A stretch of DNA of 64,000 nt, from the NCBI RefSeq assembly GCF_040054535.1, contig NC_090789.1, forward strand, positions 632,697 to 696,696, written 5' to 3'. The DNA is from Antennarius striatus. Lineage: Eukaryota; Chordata; Actinopteri; Lophiiformes; Antennariidae. Shown here piece after piece: positions 18,101 to 28,795 of this stretch (position 1 is its first letter; each line of letters opens with the position of its first letter). The notes under the pieces were generated by a model. It was not told where the DNA came from and made no database searches. It was given only the letters and a program-made list of their open reading frames with translations. Made by a program: the position numbers and the translations under genes.

Positions 18101-19313
18101 TTTCAACTTTCAAACAATTCAACTTACAAACATTTTAACTTACGAACAATTCAACTTACGAACAATTCAACTTACAAACATTTCAACTTTCAAACAATTC
18201 AAATTACATACAATTCAACTTACGAACAATTCATCTTATGAACAACCTCTCTAAACTGGCTGTTTTTCGTGGGTCGAGGACTTCCTGTCCTGTCCTGGCC
18301 GCGTACTCACCCTCCTCACTGCTTCCTTCTTCTCAGCTTCCTGTTTGAGTCGCTCCTCCTTGCGAGCGGCGAAGGAAGCGGTCAGGTCGGCCACCGACGG
18401 GATGTTGTCCAGTGACGGGAGGCCCGAGGCGCCGGGAACGTAGCACGGTTTGTAGCTGGGATCCTTGATGGTGTCGGCGGACGAGGCTGATGGGGGGGGA
18501 CGACAAGATGAGACACGCACCAAACTGAAACGGAGGGACTTCCTGTCAGAAGCGCTCACCAGTAGAACCCTTTGAGGTCTTCTCTCTGGTTTTGACAGCA
18601 AAGTCTCGCTCCTCCTTCAGCTTCTCGTCGTCCTCCATGAGCACCAGGACCACTTTGGCTTTTTCCCTGACATTTGCACCCTGGGAGAGAGACGCTGGTC
18701 AACAAATCAAACACTCCCTAAACACACCTGACAGCAGACGTGAACTCGGTTTGGGTCCATGAGTCCAAACAGCACCTGGTCTTTGCCGTCTTTCTCCACG
18801 AAGCGATACTCCGTCAGCGCTTTGACGATGTAGATGTTGTCCTTCATCTTCAGCAGCACGCGATCGTCTCCCGTCTTCAGCAGGTACTCCAGCAGCGTCA
18901 GCGACTGAGGCCAGCGGAGGACCACAGGATACAACATCTTAATGACGCCTACAGGCGTAAACGGGGCGTATCCATGGCGACGATTTGACCTGGGTTACCT
19001 TGTGGATGTGCCTCCAGTTTCTGTCGTCTTTCAGGCGCTTCCAGAGCATTGTCATGATCTCGTTGCAGGCGACCACGTTGTAGGTGAGGTCAGAGAGGTC
19101 GGCCATCTGGGAGCTGGAGGGACCCCAGGGGTCGTTAGAGGTCGCCTCCCGCACCTGAAAAAAAAAACACGACCAGGTACGAGTCGCACTTCAGGACCCC
19201 ACCACCAGGTGGCGGAGGGATACATCCGTGAGACCGGACCTCACCTTGACCTCGGCCTCGGAGTAGTTCTGGACCAGGTTCTTCAGCTGTCGCCTCAGCA
19301 TGGAGGACGTCAT
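15117..19313 (-). CDS. Epsin-family ENTH adaptor with an expanded DPF repeat
   Basis: Nine coding exons in transcript order: 19313-19245, 19154-18999, 18904-18776, 18680-18560, 18486-18311, 17792-16517, 16408-16268, 16019-15864 and 15571-15117; 892 residues. Residues 1-155 are an ENTH domain (LRRQLKNLVQNYSEAEVKVR, then EATSNDPWGP). Phosphoinositide-contacting residues R8, K11, R25, N30, R63 and the later His are kept, with one residue deleted in the loop and Lys replaced by Arg. A charged helix follows (AARKEERLKQEAEKKEAVRR), with no recognisable UIM. Exon 6 (about 425 residues) is a low-complexity AP-2 binding region with about 35 DPF/DPW motifs. The epsin-conserved block FLGPAGAGLVDMDDLF is in exon 8. 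The tail ends GNNPVLF where epsins end NPFLL. Family role: PIP2-dependent membrane bending and AP-2/clathrin recruitment. The ENTH is about equally far from EPN1-3, so no paralogue is named. Confidence 0.9.
16826..17560 (-). repeat. In-frame 24-bp coding minisatellite, (NAPKDDPF)n
   Basis: About 30 tandem 24-bp units in exon 6 of the epsin each encode an octapeptide NAPKDDPF. Nearly all changes are conservative or outside DPF (NSPKDDPF, NAHKDDPF, NAPTDDPF, NAPKKDPF). Only a few alter it (DYPF, DDPL, DNPV). No unit carries a stop or frameshift. Synonymous differences between units (for example GGGGGC versus CGGGGC on the + strand) show the array is not a single recent burst. Confidence 0.96.
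17880..18235. repeat. 15-bp minisatellite in epsin intron 5
   Basis: About 24 copies of a 14-16 bp unit alternating AACATTTCAACTTAC and AACAATTCAACTTTC. It ends 75 bases before the epsin exon 5 donor. Confidence 0.92.
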
Positions 19314-19406
19314 GGCGTCTGGTGGGGGGGGGGGCAAACCACCGGGATCTGATCCAGACACAACAATGATGAAAACACCCCCCAAAAACACACAGTCACA
19401 CGTCAG

Positions 19407-19408
<2 letters not shown>

Positions 19409-19455
<47 letters not shown>

Positions 19456-19487
19456 CACACACACACACACACACACAGACACACACC
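19409..19487. repeat. (CA)n microsatellite in epsin 5' intron
   Basis: Interrupted CA tract just upstream of the first coding exon. It is followed by a (GT)n tract of about 28 units at 19628-19685. Confidence 0.93.
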
Positions 19488-19627
19488 TTTATTGAATCGT
19501 AGTCTCTTGTCGAAGACACCTGGATTTGTGCGGGTGGGGGCAGTCGTCTCAGTGGGGGGGCATCCTGGGCTCCTAACTGCCTCGGCTGGGACGAGATGTG
19601 AGAAACTGAGGAGGGGGCAGAAAAGAG

Positions 19628-19687
<60 letters not shown>

Positions 19688-20114
19688 TCAGCTAATCACT
19701 GCGCAGACACAGATCCTCTTTAGCTAGGCTAGAAACATGCTAAGCTATCAGCTAGCTAGAACCCTGGGGCTGTTGGGACATTTAACTGCCTCCGGTTGAG
19801 ACCGGGGCTTTCTTCACGACGCGTGTGTTCGGGGGTGACCCGCGGGTGACCCCCTGTGACCCGGTGGTGACCCCCGGTCGGTCAGGAGGCGTTCGGGTGG
19901 ATTTCAGCACCGCGGACAGCGACCGAGGCTCCGGCCGTCACCTCCGGTAACGGAGCGCCGTGATTAAACCGTTAAAATCCGCTCCAGCTTCACTCTTTAA
20001 AGCTTCAATAACAGCTGAAGCTCACCAGGAGCCGATCCCGGATCGATAATCACATCAGCTGGCAGTCGGTTCGATCATTAAATGTGTGTTTAAAGGCAGA
20101 AATAAATGACTTAC

Positions 20115-20170
20115 GTCGTCAGGGATCTTCGAGGAAACGCGGCCACTTCCGCTTCCGCTGGTTCAGCTCC
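20115..20170 (-). other. Putative noncoding first exon and promoter of the epsin gene
   Basis: On the - strand a GTAAGT donor begins at 20114, preceded by GC-rich sequence with tandem ETS-type words (CGGAAGCGGAAGTGG). The coding start at 19313 is preceded by an acceptor (CACCAG), so a 5' noncoding exon is expected. The 5' limit given is approximate. Confidence 0.55.
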
Positions 20171-20771
20171 TCTAGACCACGCCCATTTGTTTATTTATTA
20201 GTTTGTTTATTTATTTATTTGTTTGTTTATTTAGACTGTAAACTCAATTTTTTTGTTCTCAATCCTTCATCGTTTCATCCTAAAATTATTCTGTAGTTAA
20301 GTTTGGTGTAAACGTTTGAAAAAGGAAACATCAGAACCGCGTCAGAACCGGGACTTCCGGTTGTTTATATATACAGTACTCTCAAAAAATTATGAAATAT
20401 TCCACTTTTTTATTTATTTTATCATATAATTCTGACTTTATTCTCATGATTTTCTTATTCTATTCTTGAAATATTAATTTTCTTAAATTTAATCGCCCAA
20501 GACTATAGTCATTGCTAATATTATTACTATTATAATTTTTATAATTTTATTATCATAAGTAGTAGTAGTAGTAGATGTAATAGTAGTAGGAATAGAAGTA
20601 GTACTATTACTTTTTTCTCCCAGGAAATTGTGCATTTATTCCTGTAATATTTTTATATATTTTATTGTAAAATTCTGACTTTATGCTCGTAGTGTTTTGA
20701 TTTTATTCTTGAAATGCTACTGAAATGCTATTTCTGTTATAAATTGGTCTGGACACCTATTATTATTTTTG

Positions 20772-20811
<40 letters not shown>

Positions 20812-20987
20812 TTTATTTTACGCAGTAAAAAGTAGAGCTTTTTGACATGAAGCTGAATTAATTCATTTATTTCTCTTTTTCATGCCGGACTCCAGACCCG
20901 GGGCGTCTCTCCGGTTCTGCCGGTTCTGACGCGTCCGGTTGTTTGACTCCAGCAGAATAAATGAGTCACAGCCGGTAACGACTCAAG
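20171..20987. promoter_or_regulatory. Shared intergenic region between epsin and NECAP; YY1 site at the NECAP start
   Basis: The two genes are divergent with roughly 0.8 kb between their 5' ends. The middle (20370-20870) is AT-rich with TTATTA and TAGTAG microsatellites and repeat-like words (TCTGACTTTATTCTCATG). The NECAP start lies in CAAGATGGCGGCCG, a consensus YY1 element overlapping the initiator ATG, typical of TATA-less housekeeping promoters. Confidence 0.5.
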
Positions 20988-23117
20988 ATGGCGGCCGAGG
21001 GCGAGTACGAGTCCATCCTGTGCGTGAAGCCCGATGTCAACGTTTACCGGATCCCGCCGCGCGCTTCGAACCGCTCCTACAGGTAAACCTCACCGGGACC
21101 GGCCGCCGGTGGGAAATAAACGTTAACGGTGTTCGGTGCGGCTCGGTGCGCGCGCGTCACCATGAGATCGGCTCACACCGGGGATGAGACACCGGTGGTT
21201 CCGTTACCGGAACCAGCATGTGCTCCCGCCCGAACCGGGCTTTGTTTATTCGTTGTTGTTGAAACGTCAGTGACGTCATCATTCCGGGTTGCCAGGTCGG
21301 TGCCTCTCCGGTGTGTGGCGGAGATGGACCCATCTGGATCCCGGGACACAACCGGAACCGGAGGTCCTAAAGGACAGGGGTTGGGTCCTGGAGACGGAAC
21401 CGACCTGGTTCCTCTGGGCGTCCCCCCCCAGGACCGTCTTCTGTTTCTGTGTTCAGTTCTGACCCCCGTTTGTGTGCAGGGCGGCGGACTGGAAGCTGGA
21501 TGCCCCTGATTGGATGGGCCGGATGCGGATCACAGCCAGAGGGAAGGTGGTCTTCATCAAGCTGGAGGACAAGGTGTCAGGTAGGAGACCCCCACCCCTC
21601 CCGGTCTGACCCGGTCCGATCTGGTCTGACCCAGTCCCACCTGGTCCCACGTTGCCGTGCATCATTGTCCCTCCTGCCCTCTAGGGGAGCTGTTCGCCCA
21701 GGCGCCGGTCAACGAGTACCCCGGCGTCGCCGTGGAAACCGTTAGCGACTCCAGCCGCTACTTCGTCCTTCGGATCCAGGACGACAACGGTGACGTCTGA
21801 TTTAACCCTTTTTAGGTCACGTGACTAGGGGTAGGCTCCACCCCCAAGCGCTCACTTCCTGTCCGTTGCCGTGACGACCGTCTCTGTCCCCTTGCAGGTC
21901 GCAGCGCTTTCATTGGCGTGGGCTTTGGGGACCGTGGGGATGCGTTCGACTTCAACGTGGCGCTGCAGGATCATTTCAAGTGAGCAGGGATTGGCTGACA
22001 GAAGGGGCGTGATCATCAGGTGATGCGTTGCCGGGGCGACCTTAAAGGAGCTGTTTGTGTGTGTTCTGGGCGGGGCCTCCTGCAGGTGGGTGAAGCAGGA
22101 GCGTGAGATCAGCAGAAGCGCCCAGCTGGGGGAGTCAGGACCCAAACTGGATCTGGGCTTCAAGGAGGGGCAGACCATCACCCTCAACATCGGGGTAAGA
22201 ACCGGTTCTGGTTCTGGATCTCCTGTTGGAACACAAACGGAGTCCGGATCCAGTTCTGGATCTCGATCCATCCGGTCTCGATCGCTAGTCAGGTTTTAGT
22301 CTTATTTTCTCCTTGAAGTTACGTTTTCTGTATTTTCTGTCAACAGCAAGGGAGAAAGAGGGACAAGCCCCGCCCCCAACAAGGGTCAAGTGGGTTTGGG
22401 CTCCTCCCACCACCGCCTGGAGGCAAGATCGCTCCTCCTCCTTCGTCCAATCACAACACAGTCCCTCAGACGGGAGGTCCCGCCACAGGTGGGTGGAGCT
22501 CTCACTTCCTCAGGTGTGACATCTGACTCTAGATCCAGATCCGGAGTCCGGACCAGGATCATCAGGATCTGGATTCTCTAGATCTGTATTATGTGTCTGG
22601 ATCTGGATCCGAATAGTGGGTCTCTATTTCGATCAGGGTCTGGATTTGAATCCAGATCACAATCTGAATTGTGGTTCTGGATCAGGATCGTGGGTCTGGA
22701 TCCAAATCACTATCGTGGGTCTGAATCTGGATCCAGATCTGGAGTCTGGATCAGGATCGTGGGTCAAGATCCAGACCAGGATCGTGGGTCTGGATCAGGA
22801 TCTGAGTCATGGGGCTGGACCTGATCCGGATCCAGATTTTGGTTCTGAACCTGGATGCTGATAGTGGATCTGGTTCTGATCTGTTGTTGCCCTCAGGCTG
22901 CCTGCTGGACCTGGACAGCAGTAACTCCAACACGGTGCTTCAACCCAACCCGGGTCCAGACCTCTGGGGGGACTTCTCTGCCCCCACCAGGTAGGCGGGC
23001 TCAGGTGACCCGACTTTTGATCGGTTGTTCTTATTGATCAGTAATCAATAAATATTTGTCTGCAGCTCCGTTCCCCCATCACGACCCCAGGACACCGCAA
23101 ACTGGATCCAGTTCTGA
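20988..23117 (+). CDS. necap1: NECAP adaptin-ear-binding coat-associated protein
   Basis: Eight coding exons: 20988-21082, 21480-21580, 21685-21789, 21898-21979, 22086-22194, 22347-22488, 22897-22990 and 23066-23117, giving 259 residues. The N-terminal PHear domain is highly conserved: [20 protein letters not shown], then [49 protein letters not shown] and [13 protein letters not shown]. The tail has LLPPPPGGK, the LLDLDS motif, DLWGDFSAP and a terminal WIQF, the WxxF motif that binds the AP-2 alpha appendage. Family role: NECAP binds AP-2 and BAR-domain proteins and controls coat assembly in clathrin-mediated endocytosis. The N-terminal wording and tail favour NECAP1, while some core positions are NECAP2-like, so the paralogue is uncertain. 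Its divergent neighbour is another AP-2 ligand. Confidence 0.92.
22520..22870. repeat. Degenerate GGATCTGGAT repeat in NECAP intron 6
   Basis: Irregular GGATCTGGATC / GGATCGTGGGTCT words over about 350 bases, strongly related to the GATCCAGAACCAGATC repeat at 38.34-38.85 kb. Confidence 0.75.
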
Positions 23118-23694
23118 GTCCCGTCTGTCTGAGGTTAACGCCCACCCTGACCTGGAGGCGGAGACACGAGACCCCGCCCCCATCATCATCATCATCACCA
23201 GTGTGTTAAACCCGTCTCACCAGTCGTCTCCTGTGAAACTCAAGGGCTAAGTCTGACGTCACGAGTTGCCACCGCTCCTCGGGGCACCTGTGCCCCACAG
23301 CGCCCCTGGAGGCAACAAAAAGTACTGTAAAAACACTTTGTGTCAATTTCTAATGAAATTGAGTAATTATTTTTAGTCTAAATGAATAAGGTCAGTTTGG
23401 AGCGGAATGAGGATCAAAACAGCCATTTAAGTTCATTTAAAGGGTTAGCATGTTAGCATTAGCCGTGCTTTTGGGAACAAAAACACTTTAGATCATATTT
23501 AAAGCAACAGTAACTATTTGATCCGTTTTGTTGTTCCAAACATAAAAACATTCCACCGACGTGAATTAAAATGACCAACGAATGTTTACAAAGAAAATGT
23601 TTGTTTACTGCCGTGGACAGGAGCCATTAGCTAAGCTAACGCTAGCATGTGACCTGAACACCTGGAGTTTAATGTTACAATGTGGAGCTCCTAC
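23118..23694. other. NECAP 3' UTR and flank
   Basis: Downstream of the NECAP stop codon. No AATAAA was found before the Tc1 insertion at 23695, so the 3' end of NECAP is not located. No coding sequence is seen. Confidence 0.5.
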
Positions 23695-24905
23695 TACAGG
23701 TAAAAGCCAGTAAATTACAATATTTTGAAAAACTTGATTTCAGTAATTGCAGTCAAAAGGTCACAAAAACTGTGGTAAGAAAAAGTGTACAAGCGATGGG
23801 GATCACCGCGCCCTGGTCAGGATTGTGAAAAAAACCCCATTCAAAAAGGTGGGGGAGATTCACAAGGAGTGGACAGCTGCTGGAGTCAGTGCTTCAAGAT
23901 CCACCCCCAAGAGACGCTTGAAAGACGGGTTTCAACTGCCACATACCTCGTGTCAAGCCACTGCTGACCAGGAAACAGCGCGAAAAGCGTCTCACCTGGG
24001 CTAAGGAAAAAAAGAGCTGGACTGCTGCTGAGTGGTCCAAAGTCATGTTGTCTGACGAAAGCAAATTTTGCATTTCCTTTGGAAATCGAGGTCCCAGAGT
24101 CTGGAGGAGGACAGGGGAGGCACAGGATCCACGTTGCCTGAAGTCTAGTGTAAAGGTCCCACCATCAGTGATGGTTTGGGGTGCCATGTCATCTGCTGGT
24201 GTCGGTCCACTCTGTTTCCTGAGATCCAGGGTCAACGCAGCCGTCTACCAGCAAGTTTTAGAGCACTTCATGCTTCCTGCTGCTGACCTGCTCTATGGAG
24301 ATGGAGCTTTCAAGTTCCAACAGGACTTGGCGCCTGCACACAGCGCAAACTCTACCCGTGCCTGGTTTACGGACCATGGTATTTCTGTTCTAAATTGGCC
24401 AGCCAACTCCCCTGACCTTAGCCCCATAGCAAATCTGTGGGGTATTGTGAAAAGGAAGATGCAGAATGCCAGACCCAAAAACGCAGAAGAGTTGAAGGCC
24501 ACTATCAGAGCAACCTGGGCTCTCATAACACCTGAGCAGTGCCAGAAACTCATCGACTCCATGTCACGCCGCATTAATGCAGTAATTGAGGCAAAAGGAG
24601 CTCCAACCAAGTATTGAGTATTGTACATGCTCATATTTTCATTGTCATACTTTTCAGTTGGCCGACATTTCTAGAAATCCCTTTTTTGTATTAGCCTTAA
24701 GTAATATTCTAATTTTGTGACACATGGAATTTTGGATTTTCATTTGTTGCCACTTCAAATCATCACAATTAAATGAAAAACACATTTGAATGCATCAGTC
24801 TGTGTGCAATGAATACATATAATGTACAGGTTACACCTTTTGACTGCAATTACTGAAATAAATCAAGTTTTTCAAAATATTCTAATTTACTGGCTTTTAG
24901 CTGTA
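23695..24905 (+). mobile_element. Tc1/mariner element, complete ends, inactive
   Basis: A 1.21-kb element bounded by TA, with terminal inverted repeats of about 70 bases. The left end TACAGGTAAAAGCCAGTAAA matches the reverse complement of the right end (TACAGCTAAAAGCCAGTAAA), and both continue through an AATTGCAGTCAAAAGGT word. The inner part encodes a Tc1 transposase. The near identity of the repeats indicates a fairly young insertion between NECAP and rpl15. Confidence 0.92.
23747..24617 (+). pseudogene. Tc1 transposase, frameshifted and catalytically altered
   Basis: The N-terminal helix-turn-helix part (23747-24004; LVRIVKKTPFKKVGEIHKEW, then ASRSTPKRRLKDG) and the DDE part (24045-24617) lie in different frames. 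The first catalytic Asp is in MLSDESKF, the second in FQQDLAPAH. The third position is normally Glu in SPIENLW but here reads SPIANLWG, so the DD34E triad is broken. The C-terminus ends in the usual KGAPTKY. The copy cannot transpose itself, though its ends might be mobilised by a related transposase. Confidence 0.9.
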
Positions 24906-25352
24906 CTTTCCTAAATTCAGGTGCCAACAGGAAGTAAACCAGCGGATGTTGTCGCCCCCTTGTGGTTAACTTCAGCCTGCAACTAAAATAAATGATTGAT
25001 ATCGTCTGACGAATGTTGTCATGGCAACACATGAAATGTGTTTTAAACTGTTGTTTCATTCTACTAAAAAATCACTGGATTAACTTTTGATTTCATGACA
25101 AAGAATAAATCCTTTTAAAGGAACGTCTGATGTTCTGGTTTGAATTCATTGTTTGACATTTAATCTGAACAGATTCTGAAGGTTGATTCTGATCAGATTA
25201 ACCATCCAACCCGGTTCAGACCACACTTGCATGGGTTGCCGTAGCAGCCATGTAGGAGTGGTTCTAAGCTGGACCTCCACCCGCCTCCATCAGCAGGTGG
25301 GAGGCGTTCCCTCCGGATGAACGAGCCAGAGACGCGTCGCCATAGAAACACG

Positions 25353-25358
25353 TTTATT
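25353..25358 (-). terminator. Polyadenylation signal of rpl15
   Basis: AATAAA on the - strand lies only 26 bases after the rpl15 stop codon, the very short 3' UTR typical of ribosomal protein genes. Confidence 0.85.
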
Positions 25359-25383
25359 CCCTTGCTGTACAGACGGTGGCGCT

Positions 25384-26229
<846 letters not shown>

Positions 26230-26329
26230 TTATCTGCAGGTAAACAGGAAGTAAACAGGAAGTAGGTCACAGATCGGTCTGAGGCGTCCTGATGCTGCCC
26301 GACCAAATCAGCAGCTTCAAGCTAAAACC

Positions 26330-26366
26330 AGACGTTTGACTGGACACTGACACCTGTGTCAGAGTT
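26330..26366. repeat. Single dispersed copy of the 39-bp minisatellite unit
   Basis: GACGTTTGACTGGACACTGA followed by CACCTGTGTCAGAG in rpl15 intron 1 matches one full period of the array at 13630-14165, 12 kb away, with almost no differences. Confidence 0.8.
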
Positions 26367-27068
26367 CAGGTTTCACATCACAGCAGAATCTAGCTAGTTC
26401 AAAACTAGTTAGTACTAGTTGATATAAACTAGTTAGTACATAGTTAACCTATTTATTTTCTCCTTCACAAACCGGAATACATTTGTAGTCAGAGCTGAAC
26501 TTAAAGCTGGCATCAGTACTAGTCAACACAGGTTCATGTCTTTAGCACAACCTGTGACCAAACATTTAATTAACAATTGACGTCATTACAACATGACGTC
26601 ATTACAGCAAACTCCTCCATCTGTAACGTTCGGAACACAGAAGAACCGGTTTAATGCCGGGAGTCCATGCTCCTCAGTTAGCCTCCACAAGTGAAGCTAA
26701 AGCTAGCCGGCTTACACTAGCAGCTCACTTCATCACCAGCGGTTCTACAATGTTCTTCACGTTCACTCAGAAACTAAACGGAACGTTTCCGTCTGGAAAT
26801 TACAACCAGAAACCAAAGCCGGAAAAACCCGCAGGAGAACACGGTGGTTAGCCTGTTAGCATGTTAGCAGCGGCTACCGGAGCCCCGCAGCGCCCCCACG
26901 AACAAGCTTCAATCATCGTTTCTAGCAATTTGAGTGATGAAATAATCAATGCGTGTGGATCGATAAACTGTCGATAACCGATGCACTTCGTCACAGACCC
27001 GGATGGATGATAATAACGGAGGATATTCACGGATTTTGTTTGGTGTACAGAGAAGAAATCTCGCTTAC

Positions 27069-27098
27069 ATGATGGCGTACCAACCGGAAAGAGGGAGA
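27069..27098 (-). promoter_or_regulatory. rpl15 noncoding exon 1 with 5' TOP motif
   Basis: On the - strand, CCCTCTTTCCGGTTGGTACG leads to GCCATCAT and a GTAAGCGA donor (27068-27061). A pyrimidine run at the cap site followed by a short GC-rich leader is the terminal oligopyrimidine signature of ribosomal protein mRNAs. It places them under mTOR/LARP1 translational control (family knowledge). The TSS is inferred near 27090-27096. Confidence 0.75.
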
Positions 27099-27179
27099 AA
27101 AGTTCCCGGCATGCCTTATCAAAACGGCAGTGACGTAGAGCTGTAGTGTACTCATGGGAAATGTAGTCTGCGTGTGTGA

Positions 27180-27845
27180 AAATAGATTCTTTATCTTAAT
27201 TTAAAAAAACCCAAAACGTTTTCCTTACTCCAAATTTCGATTAATTTATTTTCAAAATCTGATTCCACATAAATATAATCTGATAGCGTTTAGAAACAAG
27301 AATAATTTAAATTTTTATTCCTGTGGAAAAACAATTGGTGAAAATATTTCTTTTCAAAACTCTTGGTGAGAGAGAGGACATATTGATTATAGACATAACT
27401 GCACGAATCTATACATGAATATATAATTATGTATGCATAAATGTATTTATAATTTTATTTTGTATAGTTTTCCATCGATTGTGAGGTTACACCGGCTTGT
27501 TAAAGGAGGGAAAATGCACAAAAAGATTCATCAGAAAATCTGTCACTTCTGAAGTTTTCCTTTTACCGTTACAAAAATAAATTTACATCTAAAGTCTGCG
27601 ATTAGTTTGTGTTAAAATTCCCTCTGCTGACCAGTTTGTTGAAATAATCTTATCAACGAATGTTTGCTCACAGGATATTTGTTTGACATTGTTATTACAG
27701 AATTGCTGTTGTTAAAAAAGATTGGGAAGAAAAAACAAGACTGTGAGATCGGATATTTTTACTGAAGAGAAGAAGAAAGACTAAAACATTCTTCAATATT
27801 TCCCTTGGGGATTTTTTTTGAAAAATAAATATACAGTACATATTA
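27180..27845. other. AT-rich intergenic DNA
   Basis: Between rpl15 and the repeats upstream of nr1d2; no gene, no tandem repeat and no recognisable transposon end. Confidence 0.5.
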
Positions 27846-28395
27846 TGATCCCCGAAGGGAAATTAATTATTAAATTATTAAATGTAAATTTCTCAGTTTG
27901 GCATCAGTGAAGTATATCTTATCTTTCTATTATTTAATTTTTTTACATCCCTCTTCAAAGCAGTAATGTATTGTTATTGTCAGTGTTCGTATGTTCGTCC
28001 GTACGTTCGTTAGTCCACCAAATATCTTCACAACCGTTGAAGATGGAAAGATGAAACAAAAAGCACATTTCTCAGGCAGCAAAGGAGATGAAAATGAGAT
28101 GATGACCTTGACCTTGGGAAACCTAGGTCAAGGTCAAATTTCAAATTTGTACACTAAGGAACCGGATAAAATAGATAGATTAGGGACAAGGCCAGTGTGA
28201 GTAAGACCATAGATCAAAGCTAGTGCTTTGATCTATGACAGCAGGTCAGAGCATTAGCTTTGATCTTTGCAAGTAGGTCAAGGTAAAATTTTGAATTCAG
28301 GGATGTCACAGGATGTTACAGTCTCTGACGGCCTTATGTTTGTTTTTGAAGCAAGGAAGATTCCAAAAAATATGAGATGGATGTGGATGAAATTT
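27846..28395. mobile_element. Unclassified dispersed repeat with AGGTCA and TCF/LEF-type words
   Basis: Bounded by two direct copies of GATCCCCGAAGGGAAATTAA-type words (27848 and 28423). It contains GTTCGTATGTTCGTCCGTAC-type low-complexity sequence, an inverted AGGTCAAGGTCA cluster (28103-28136) and an AGATCAAAGC palindrome (28211-28234). The composition looks like an old transposable element, but its family could not be named by eye. Confidence 0.4.
28103..28136. promoter_or_regulatory. Inverted pair of tandem AGGTCA half-sites
   Basis: TGACCTTGACCT (28103-28114) and AGGTCAAGGTCA (28125-28136) are perfect reverse complements with a 10-base spacer. Each arm is two head-to-tail AGGTCA cores; the inner core with its 5' TCA is the extended half-site (TCAAGGTCA) bound by ERR/SF-1-type monomeric receptors. 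Single cores follow at 28243-28248 and 28275-28280. The cluster lies 1.2 kb upstream of the nr1d2 start. Binding in vivo is inferred only. Confidence 0.45.
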
Positions 28396-28399
28396 TAAA

Positions 28400-28795
28400 A
28401 AAAAATTTTTATATACTGGTTTGATCCCCGAAGGGAAATTAAGAACGCACACTCTAGCTAATGATTCAAACGCATGCATACATACTGTATATATTAGTGA
28501 GTACAGGCCCCTGTATCACACACACACACAAGGGGGCCTGTAGGCATGCAGGGGAGGTAGAGTGGCAGCAGCTCCTTCTTGGTGCGCCTCAAATGAGCAA
28601 TTTTGTAAAGGGGACGGCACCTTGCTCAAGGGTGCCTTGGCAGTGCTCCAGAGGTGAGCTGACACCTCCCACTGTCAGCTCACTTCCAGGTATTTTTTTG
28701 GGGGCGGGAGCGGGAATCGAACCACCGATCTTAAATCATAGGACGACCCGCTGTACCGCCTGCTTTACCACTGAGCCACTGCCGCCCCTTTATCC
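28400..28795 (-). mobile_element. tRNA-derived SINE, reverse orientation
   Basis: Read on the - strand, the head at 28790 carries a box A-like GTGGCTCAGTGGTAAAGC and a box B GGTTCGATTCC, the internal Pol III promoter of a tRNA-derived SINE. The body contains CACCCTTGAGCAAGGTGCCG, a word common in fish SINEs and LINEs. The tail runs through a short CA tract to TTTCCCTTCGGGGATCAAAC and an A/T-rich end. There is no acceptor-stem pairing, so it is not a working tRNA gene. Confidence 0.7.

Noticed and set aside
22057-22299. Frame extending NECAP exon 5 into the intron
   Set aside because: The conserved NECAP sequence stops at the GT donor at 22195 and resumes in phase at 22347.
28700-28795. tRNA gene candidate
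   Set aside because: Box A and box B words are present, but cloverleaf pairing is not, and a SINE body and tail follow, so it is a tRNA-derived retroposon.
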